DNA of 29,505 nucleotides, taken from positions 1-29,505 of the forward strand of contig CAYYJH010000032.1 of NCBI GenBank assembly GCA_964472195.1, written 5' to 3'. The notes under the pieces were generated by a model that worked only from the letters and a program-made list of their open reading frames with translations, ran no database searches and was not told the DNA's origin. Of the stretch, positions 16,441-22,706 are shown piece after piece. Both the position numbers and the translations under genes were made by a program. Positions within the stretch are counted from its first letter, which is position 1. Every line of letters starts with the position of its first letter. Source of the DNA: BS750m-G4 sp964472195. Lineage in GTDB: Bacteria; Bacteroidota; Ignavibacteria; Tepidaquicellales; Tepidaquicellaceae.

Positions 16441-16742
16441 ATCTTATATATTTTTAATTTATTCTAATAATTGAACGTGCAATATATCAAATATTATATC
16501 GTAATTAAATTGAATAAGTAATCCATATTAACTCCTGTTTTCCGCACCTGTTTAAAATGTTTTGAATAGAATTTATATTGGACAGCATATTATGCATTCA
16601 AGATACATATCTGCCTGGCACAGTAATGTTCATAGATTTTGTGATAAATTTTCAAGAATAGTATGAATATCACATGTATAAAAAAAGAGAGAAAAGACAT
16701 AATTCTTTCCTCTCCTTTTAGAAAATCATAACAAGTAAAAGA
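16441..16742. other. Noncoding 302-bp gap between pckA and glutamate dehydrogenase gene
   Basis: AT-rich and without a credible gene. It holds the pckA terminator at 16681-16714 and a possible TATAAT promoter hexamer for the glutamate dehydrogenase gene on the minus strand at 16493-16498. No good -35 hexamer was found at the right distance, so the promoter is only a guess. Confidence 0.4.
16681..16714 (-). terminator. Intrinsic terminator of pckA
   Basis: On the minus strand, GAGAGGAAAG (16705-16714) pairs with CTTTTCTCTC (16687-16696), 10 bp with one G-T pair and an 8-nt loop, followed by six T. It begins 28 bp after the pckA stop and insulates the glutamate dehydrogenase gene from pckA read-through. 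Confidence 0.82.
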
Positions 16743-18401
16743 TTACTTAACTTTAGAATATCTTATGGGTCCTGCATCGCTTACCTCCTGAGAACATCCT
16801 TCCTGAAAGAGCTTGAAGTTCTCAATAAACCTGGAAGATAAAGCATCGTATTTTTTCCAGTATTCATCTTTATCGCCCCACGAATTCGAGGGTTCGAGAA
16901 CGTCTTCCGGGACATCGGGACAGCTTAATGGGACTTCGAAACCAAAGAGCTTATCTTTCCTATATTGTACTTCATCTAACTTCCCTTCCAAAGCTGCATT
17001 CAGAAGATTTCTTGTGTGGTGAATGCTGATTCGTTTACCGACTCCAAATCTGCCGCCTACCCACCCTGTGTTTACCAGCCAAACGTTTACTCCGTGTTTA
17101 AGCATTCTTTGTTTCAGCATCTCCGAATATTCAAACGGATGCCTGACCATGAATGGTGCTCCAAAACATGCACTGAAGGTTATTTGAGGTTCAATTCCCA
17201 GTCCTATTTCAGTGCCCGCGATTTTAGAAGTATAACCGCTAATGAAATGATACTGTGCTTCTTCGGGATTCAATCTTGCGATTGGCGGCATCACTCCGGA
17301 GGCATCGCATGTCAGGAATATTACATTTTTGGGATGGCTCTGAACATATCCTTCTTTTACTAAATTCGGAATGAATTCAATCGGATATGATGCTCTTGTG
17401 TTCTCGGTAATAATATCATCATCAAGATCGATTCTCCTGGAAACAGGATCGAAAACAACATTTTCCAGTATGGTACGGAAACGTCGTGTAGTTTCATATA
17501 TTTGAGGTTCATGTTCGGATGACAGACGAATCACTTTTGCATAGCACCCACCTTCGAAATTAAAAACCCCATTTAAACTCCAACCGTGTTCATCGTCACC
17601 GATTAGTCTTCTTTTGGGATCGGCAGAAAGTGTTGTTTTACCCGTTCCGCTGAGACCGAAGAACAAGGCTATATCTCCATCATCTCCAATATTTGCAGAG
17701 CAATGCATGGGTAGTACATCTTCGAATGTAAGGAGATAATTTAATACAGTGAAGATTGATTTCTTTATTTCGCCGCCATACAAAGAATTTGCAATAATTG
17801 CAGTTCTTTCAGCAAAATTTAAAACTATTGCAGTATCTGTTCGGGTTCCATCAATTTTCGGGTCAACTTTAAAACCCGATAATCCTATAACAGTAAACTC
17901 AGGCACAAACTTTTTAAGTGTATCCCGATCATTATCTGTAATAAACATGTTGCGTGCGAATAAACTGTGCCATGCTTTATCAGTAATAATTCTTATTGGC
18001 ATACGGTATTCCGGATCGGCTCCCGCATAACAATCCTGAACAAATAACTCCTCGTCCTGGCAGAAAGCCTGAACTCTGGCATAAAGCTCATTGAATTTTC
18101 CAACGCTGTAAGGACGGTTATATACTCCCCACCAGATGTTATTAGCTGTTGATTCTTCCTTCACAACAAATTTATCGGCAGCCGCTCTTGCTGTATGTTT
18201 TCCGGTGTTAACAATAACAGGACCCTGGTTAACTATTTTTCCTTCATTGCGAAATACTATTTCTTCATAAAGAGCTTCGTCCGGAAGATTCCAAAATACC
18301 CTTTCAAGATTAGTAAGACCCTGGTTCTTGAGTCTGTAATCCGAAGCAAGATCCATTGCTTGCTTGGTTGCCGGTGTATCAAATTCTAAGTATTTACTCA
18401 T
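16743..18401 (-). CDS. pckA: ATP-dependent phosphoenolpyruvate carboxykinase
   Basis: A 552-residue enzyme converting oxaloacetate plus ATP to phosphoenolpyruvate, CO2 and ADP (or the reverse in CO2-fixing anaerobes). The kinase-1 P-loop FFGLSGTGKTTLSADPKR is at about residues 247-264, followed by LIGDDEHGW (metal and ATP site), with the CYAGADPEYRMPIRI segment at 124-138 and NTGWVGGRFGVGKRISI near 445-460. These are the signatures of the ATP-dependent family rather than the GTP family. I choose the ATG at 18401, which overlaps the aminotransferase stop as ATGA and has GAGG about 10 nt before it; a TTG two codons earlier is less likely. Translational coupling to the aminotransferase suggests use of aspartate-derived oxaloacetate for gluconeogenesis. 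A terminator follows. Confidence 0.97.
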   Translation of the reverse strand: MSKYLEFDTPATKQAMDLASDYRLKNQGLTNLERVFWNLPDEALYEEIVFRNEGKIVNQGPVIVNTGKHTARAAADKFVVKEESTANNIWWGVYNRPYSVGKFNELYARVQAFCQDEELFVQDCYAGADPEYRMPIRIITDKAWHSLFARNMFITDNDRDTLKKFVPEFTVIGLSGFKVDPKIDGTRTDTAIVLNFAERTAIIANSLYGGEIKKSIFTVLNYLLTFEDVLPMHCSANIGDDGDIALFFGLSGTGKTTLSADPKRRLIGDDEHGWSLNGVFNFEGGCYAKVIRLSSEHEPQIYETTRRFRTILENVVFDPVSRRIDLDDDIITENTRASYPIEFIPNLVKEGYVQSHPKNVIFLTCDASGVMPPIARLNPEEAQYHFISGYTSKIAGTEIGLGIEPQITFSACFGAPFMVRHPFEYSEMLKQRMLKHGVNVWLVNTGWVGGRFGVGKRISIHHTRNLLNAALEGKLDEVQYRKDKLFGFEVPLSCPDVPEDVLEPSNSWGDKDEYWKKYDALSSRFIENFKLFQEGCSQEVSDAGPIRYSKVK

Positions 18402-19615
18402 GCCCAATCCCTCACTAATTTTCTATCACCTATATATAGTTCGTTCGGTGAATTTAAATCAAGTACCCATTTCATTCTCTCGATTCCTTCTGTTATGTCT
18501 TTAATACCACCACAGTAGCTTAGACGAAGGTAACCTTCGAGTCCAAATTCTACTCCTGGAACTGTGAGTACCTGAATTTTATCGATTAATAAATTTGATA
18601 ATTTAGTTGAATCTTTTTCATAAACGCTGAAATCGGCGAAGCAATAAAATGTTCCGTCGGGTTTTGTAACTTTTACTCCTTCAAAGGAGTTCAAATATTC
18701 TACCATTACGTTACGGTTATTTTCCAGAGTTACACGAAGATTTTCAACACTTGATTGAATACCGTTCAATGCTCCAACTGCAGCTTTCTGGAGTAAAACC
18801 GAAGGTCCTGAAGTTTGATGTCCCTGTATATTGGTCATTGTTTCGATAAGTTTTTTGTTTGCAACTGCCCAGCCGATTCTGAATCCTGTCATAGCGTATT
18901 GTTTGGAAACACCATTGACAACAATTAACTTAGAATTCTCTGATAAGTCTTTTGCATAATCATAACAGTTGATAGGCTTTTTGTTGTCAAATATCAAACG
19001 ATGGTAAATATCATCCATTATCAGGTACAGGTCTCTTTTCTCGCAAAACTCCACAATGTCAGCAATGAATTCTTGGGAATACATCGCGCCGGAAGGATTG
19101 TTAGGACTATTGACAATGACAGCTTTTGTATAAGAACCAACTCTCTGCTCAATATCCTGTATTCTTGGATAAAAAGTACCATCTTCTGGAAGAACGGGAA
19201 CTCCGATTGCACCGCAAAGCCTTGCCATATCCGGGTAGCTTACCCAGTATGGTGAAGGGAAAAGAACTTCTTCCTGTGGGTTTAAAACTGCCTGCAAGGC
19301 AACCATTATTGCTTGCTTTGCTCCGCCGGATGCCATTACGTTTTCGGGTTCTACCTTGCGGTTGTAAAATTCTTCCGTGTATCGAATGATAGCTTTTTTT
19401 AATGCCGGGATTCCATCGGCGGGTGTATATCTTATCTCACCGGTATTAAGTGCACCGGCTGCGGCTACTAAGGCGTCGAGCGGAGTTTTGCTTTTTGGTT
19501 CTCCACCGCCAAGGTGAATAACAGGGTCGCCTTTTTCCCTGAGTATAGCAGCTTTTTCGTTGAGTGCTAATGTTGGTGAGGCTTTTATCGATTTTGCTAT
19601 TTCGCTTATACTCAT
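18398..19615 (-). CDS. Class I PLP-dependent aminotransferase (aspartate aminotransferase-like)
   Basis: A 405-residue fold-type I aminotransferase. The sequence shows HLGGGEP near residue 34, YTPADGIPALKKAI (63-76), NSPNNPSGAMY (169-179), DDIYHRL (201-207), and the PLP-binding lysine K238 in VNGVSKQYAMTGFRIGW. The C-terminal YLRLSYCGG carries the Arg that binds the substrate carboxylate. These are the marks of the AspC/Ib subgroup, so aspartate plus 2-oxoglutarate to oxaloacetate plus glutamate is the likely reaction, though aromatic or alanine-type substrates cannot be excluded. The minus-strand ATG has a GAGGTA ribosome-binding site (19621-19626). The stop overlaps the pckA ATG by 4 bp, tying oxaloacetate production to PEP carboxykinase. 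A promoter probably lies in the AT-rich gap at 19616-19777. Confidence 0.92.
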   Translation of the reverse strand: MSISEIAKSIKASPTLALNEKAAILREKGDPVIHLGGGEPKSKTPLDALVAAAGALNTGEIRYTPADGIPALKKAIIRYTEEFYNRKVEPENVMASGGAKQAIMVALQAVLNPQEEVLFPSPYWVSYPDMARLCGAIGVPVLPEDGTFYPRIQDIEQRVGSYTKAVIVNSPNNPSGAMYSQEFIADIVEFCEKRDLYLIMDDIYHRLIFDNKKPINCYDYAKDLSENSKLIVVNGVSKQYAMTGFRIGWAVANKKLIETMTNIQGHQTSGPSVLLQKAAVGALNGIQSSVENLRVTLENNRNVMVEYLNSFEGVKVTKPDGTFYCFADFSVYEKDSTKLSNLLIDKIQVLTVPGVEFGLEGYLRLSYCGGIKDITEGIERMKWVLDLNSPNELYIGDRKLVRDWA

Positions 19616-19777
19616 AAATTTACCTCGTATATTGTCTTTTATGAAAAGTAAATGACAAAAATATTTCTATTTAATATGATATTCAAGTATGTTTAAAATG
19701 CTGAATACCAAATTATAAATGTTGAATGCTAAATGATAAATGATGAATTTTTATATTACTTCAATATAGATCACAAC

Positions 19778-19811
19778 AAAAAAGCCATCCTAAGAAATTA
19801 AGATGGCTTTT
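19778..19811 (-). terminator. Intrinsic terminator after the Omp28-like gene
   Basis: On the minus strand, AAAAGCCATCTTAA pairs with TTAGGATGGCTTTT (one T-G pair) around the loop TTTC and continues into T residues. It lies 74 bp after the stop of the Omp28-like gene and ahead of the aminotransferase operon. Confidence 0.88.
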
Positions 19812-19834
19812 ATAATTTTTAAGAAGTCACTGAA

Positions 19835-19853
19835 TGGCTTGCGACTATGTTGT
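19835..19853 (+). repeat. Short dispersed repeat, copy A (19 nt)
   Basis: TGGCTTGCGACTATGTTGT matches 22047-22065 at 18 of 19 positions. The two copies flank the Omp28-like gene on the same strand. Both lie in noncoding DNA and are much richer in G+C than their surroundings. Confidence 0.55.
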
Positions 19854-19884
19854 CCATGACTTGCCTGTTTCAATACTAATCGTT

Positions 19885-21741
19885 TTATTTCATCACAACA
19901 AGCTTTTTAACCGCTACGAAGTCACCTGTTTCAATCCTGTAGAAGTAAATTCCGCTTGCATAAGATGAAGCGTTGAAATCTACTTTGTAGCTTCCTGCTG
20001 AGAGAACACCGTTGTGAAGTGTTTCAATTTCTTCTCCGAGTATGTTATACACACTTAGCTTTACCAATCCTGATTTTGGCAGATCGAATTGTATGTTCGT
20101 AACCGGGTTGAACGGATTCGGATAGTTTTGATACAATTCATATTTGTCAGGGATTTCTGTTCCAATATTTTGTATACCGACTGTTGTATCAAAGAGTGCT
20201 ATCTGAATAATCGGGTTACTAAGGTTAACCTGGAAACTTGCGTTGTAACCGTTGTATGAACCGTTGCCAGAACCTAACCATTGATGGAAGTAGTATGTTT
20301 TATTGTTGTGTTGAACTTGTGTCGGCGAAACTGAAATATTAACAGTTGCAGCTGTATCATAAAATTGATTTCCACCTGTAATAGTTACGGGAAGTCCACC
20401 GGGATTTACACTCGTTGTTACTTTGTATTGTACACCGTAATTTGCGATGTATTGACTCGTGTCAGCATTTACCGAGACAGTATGTATAGTGTCGCCTCCA
20501 TCGCTCCAGTTTTCGAAAACGTATCTTGTTGTTGCCTGATATAACTGCGGAGTTATTGCCTCGAGTGTTTGTGTCGAACCAATATCCCATGTGAAAATCT
20601 GTGCAGAGCCATAATTGACATTGTTGACCTTAAAATTGAGCTGTGGTCTGTTAGTACCAACAAGAACGTAGCTTTTACCGACTAAATAATTGATCACAGT
20701 TTTGTGTATTTTACCGGTGCCGCTGGTTCCTGTAGCAATTACCTTGTAAACACCTGCTGGAACGGCTGCAGTTGACGTAACACGAAGATTCACGGAGTCC
20801 GGGAAACTGTTGATCACGTTACCACCGATGTATGATGCTGAAAGTCCAGTAGTCGGAGGATCGACAGCAGCAGTGAAAGTAACGGGTGAATTATAACCGC
20901 TTGCAACATGAGGAATTATTATACTGTAATCTTTACTGCCGCTCTGACCCTGGTTTACAACCTGGAATGCTGGATTTGAAAGCAGCGTAAAATTCATTGT
21001 CTTCTTTGCAGAGTTTAGAATTTCTTTATCTGCCGCCTGGATAAAAGCAACGAGGTCAACCTGGTTAGCCTGCCACAGAGGATCCATCCAGAAAGTTTGC
21101 TCGATGACTTGTGTCATTCCCGGGTATAATGTTACCGGTGTTCCGGTTCCTGTCGGTAGCATGTTTCTCATTACCCAATAGAAATCGGTTTCTCCGTTTG
21201 TTCCCGGTGGAGAGGAATAGTGAATGTGTTTTTCAATTACTGCGATAAGCACATTAACCGATGGATTTGGGATAAGTGTTTCGCAGTAAATTAAAGCCCT
21301 TACACGAACACTATCTCCAAATGTGCTATCAGAAAGTATTATAGTTACTGGACTAAGAATATCTTTCCTGCTATTATAGTATGATTGTAGAGTCCCCTGA
21401 TTGTATGGTGGAGCAACATCTATAATTCCGTCGTATCTTGCATGCGGAATTGAGTTTATCCCATAATAGTTTCTTCTTGCATTGTTTTCAGTAGGATTGT
21501 AAAGGTACATAGGGTCATTACCGGGTGCGGGCCAGCTCATGTGGTAACCGACCGCAGAAATTCTGTCGGGATCTTGAGAGTTGAGGAATGCAGTCATAGA
21601 TGGATTGTTGGAAGCACACGGTCCGCAAGTCGAACTTGTAAAGAATTCTACCAACATCATTCTATCGCCCGCATTTACATCTCCGATTCTGAACACTATT
21701 ATTAAAGATAACAACAGAAGTGTTACAAAAAAATTTTTCAT
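19885..21741 (-). CDS. Omp28-like secreted protein with CGPC thioredoxin-type motif and T9SS type A sorting domain
   Basis: A 618-residue exported protein. I start at the ATG at 21741, which gives a clean signal peptide (MKNFFVTLLLLSLIIVF, cut near VNA at 22-24); an ATG 12 codons earlier (21777) only adds residues before it. The mature N-terminus, MMLVEFFTSSTCGPCASNNP, has the vicinal Cys pair C39-G-P-C42 and, further on, IPHARYDG, as in Omp28-related/thioredoxin-like proteins of Bacteroidota. Middle residues form beta-rich modules (PAGVYKVIATGTSGTGK; VNPGGLPVTITGG). The last 85 or so residues are a T9SS sorting domain (YQNYPNPFNPVTNIQFDLP, VYNILGEEIE, SGIYFYRIETG, KKLVVMK). It is probably displayed on or released from the cell surface; a redox or disulfide role is possible from the CGPC motif. 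Monocistronic, with a terminator downstream. Confidence 0.88.
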   Translation of the reverse strand: MKNFFVTLLLLSLIIVFRIGDVNAGDRMMLVEFFTSSTCGPCASNNPSMTAFLNSQDPDRISAVGYHMSWPAPGNDPMYLYNPTENNARRNYYGINSIPHARYDGIIDVAPPYNQGTLQSYYNSRKDILSPVTIILSDSTFGDSVRVRALIYCETLIPNPSVNVLIAVIEKHIHYSSPPGTNGETDFYWVMRNMLPTGTGTPVTLYPGMTQVIEQTFWMDPLWQANQVDLVAFIQAADKEILNSAKKTMNFTLLSNPAFQVVNQGQSGSKDYSIIIPHVASGYNSPVTFTAAVDPPTTGLSASYIGGNVINSFPDSVNLRVTSTAAVPAGVYKVIATGTSGTGKIHKTVINYLVGKSYVLVGTNRPQLNFKVNNVNYGSAQIFTWDIGSTQTLEAITPQLYQATTRYVFENWSDGGDTIHTVSVNADTSQYIANYGVQYKVTTSVNPGGLPVTITGGNQFYDTAATVNISVSPTQVQHNNKTYYFHQWLGSGNGSYNGYNASFQVNLSNPIIQIALFDTTVGIQNIGTEIPDKYELYQNYPNPFNPVTNIQFDLPKSGLVKLSVYNILGEEIETLHNGVLSAGSYKVDFNASSYASGIYFYRIETGDFVAVKKLVVMK

Positions 21742-22010
21742 TGTAGTGAAATTAAATTTAAAAAAATAAGCTTTCATAAAGTTTCTATTCTTTGAAATAA
21801 AATAATTATAGACATAAATTTTTTTAAAATCAATGTTATGTTGTTTAGCGGAAAAGAGTATTTGTAAATAAAGAAGAATAAAATAACTCGTAAAATCAGA
21901 GTCTCACACAGGGGACCCTGATGAATAAATATCAAAACGCAGAGTCATCTCTGCGAGAGAGACTCTGCCGGGACAAAGGAAAGAATAGAGTTTTCTAGTG
22001 TGTCATGGTT

Positions 22011-22037
22011 CATACCGTAACAGATATAGATAAAAAA
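22011..22037 (+). repeat. 27-nt direct repeat, copy 1
   Basis: Begins CATACCGTAACAGATAT and ends in ATAAAAAA. It matches 22316-22342 at 25 of 27 positions, 305 bp away on the same strand. The interval holds three hairpins, so a duplicated unit or a flanking pair around an insertion is possible. Confidence 0.6.
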
Positions 22038-22046
22038 GTAACGGTT

Positions 22047-22065
22047 TGGCTTGCGACCATGTTGT
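22047..22065 (+). repeat. Short dispersed repeat, copy B (19 nt)
   Basis: TGGCTTGCGACCATGTTGT, one mismatch from the copy at 19835-19853. It directly follows the first 27-nt direct repeat. Confidence 0.55.
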
Positions 22066-22315
22066 TTAACTCGTTCCAACGTTTTACGTTTGCCGAAGAC
22101 ATTCCTACGGAAGGAATGCAGAAATAATGCTTTGCGTTTGTTATGACACTCATCTCATAAATTGATGCAGAACGTAATATATTCATTCCCACGCGAAGCA
22201 TGGGAACAAGATAGGAAAGGCTATTATATAACAGGGAGACTCTGAGTTTACATTATGTGTTTGAAGGTTTGCCTGCTGTAAGCAGGAAGAAACCCTGACA
22301 TGCAATGGAACAACA

Positions 22316-22342
22316 CATACAGTAACAGATATAAATAAAAAA
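22316..22342 (+). repeat. 27-nt direct repeat, copy 2
   Basis: Begins CATACAGTAACAGATAT and ends in ATAAAAAA; second copy of the unit at 22011-22037. It is followed by TCACAACTTTCCAA, whose last 12 nt (ACAACTTTCCAA) also occur just left of the dispersed repeat copy near 2650. Confidence 0.6.
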
Positions 22343-22460
22343 TCACAACTTTCCAAAATATTTTAAATTATAATATAAATACTATTTGAATTAAGATGCA
22401 TTCAACTTATCATAAGTTGATGGATTCCCCAAAAGATCACAATATAATAACTCATCTCCC

Positions 22461-22574
22461 TTAAATTCCCCCTTCTCTTTCTAAGAGAAGGGGGTTAGGG
22501 AGTTGAGTTCATAAAAGCCATAAGGATATATTTTTATTTTAAGACTAAGCTTTTTCTGTTAATCAAGATTTATC
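22461..22574 (-). repeat. Dispersed palindromic repeat, copy 2 (REP/MITE-like)
   Basis: Inverted copy of 2662-2776. It carries a perfect 12-bp hairpin, CCCCCTTCTCTT (22468-22479), loop TCT, AAGAGAAGGGGG (22483-22494), then GTTAGGGAGTTGAGTTC, the reverse complement of the motif in copy 1. The outer motif recurs inverted as CTCATCTCCCTTAA at 22451-22464, so the unit has imperfect terminal inverted repeats. Similarity continues along the AT-rich arm to about 22574. Confidence 0.7.
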
Positions 22575-22706
22575 CGGGACAACAATGATAAAAATGAAAA
22601 ATATGACATTGAATTGAATAGTAAAATAAATAGTAATAAATTGCGATAGAAACTCTTTATCAGCATAGTGGTATTGGAAATAGATTAAATAAATAAAGAG
22701 ATTCAA

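Larger units (their letters stand above)
21895..22420. repeat. Series of stem-loops (REP-like palindromes)
   Basis: Visible inverted repeats, in order: 21895-21922 (ATCAGAGTCTC against GGGACCCTGAT, one mismatch, one G-T); 21938-21955 (CGCAGAG, loop TCAT, CTCTGCG); 22100-22118 (CATTCCT, loop ACGGA, AGGAATG); about 22186-22206 (TTCCCA against TGGGAA around CGCGAAGCA); 22266-22294 (GGTTT plus CCTGCT, loop GTA, AGCAGG then AAACC); 22402-22420 (TCAACTTAT, C, ATAAGTTGA). In addition CAGAGTCTC near 21897 recurs inverted as GAGACTCTG near 21960 and 22237, which could bracket one composite element. Confidence 0.7.
21778..22706. other. Noncoding 929-bp hairpin- and repeat-rich intergenic region
   Basis: No open frame here has a plausible protein; the longest, on the minus strand at about 22010-22201, spans several hairpins and has no recognisable motif. 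Instead the region holds at least six stem-loops (21895-22420), two 27-nt direct repeats, one 19-nt dispersed repeat and a copy of the palindromic repeat also found at 2662-2776. Base composition is patchy, with G+C-rich blocks in AT-rich DNA. The last 130 bp before the histidine kinase gene are AT-rich and probably hold its promoter, but I see no convincing hexamers. Confidence 0.75.

Noticed and set aside
22010..22201. 63-residue minus-strand frame in the hairpin region
   Set aside because: It crosses several palindromes and a direct repeat, has no ribosome-binding site and no recognisable domain.
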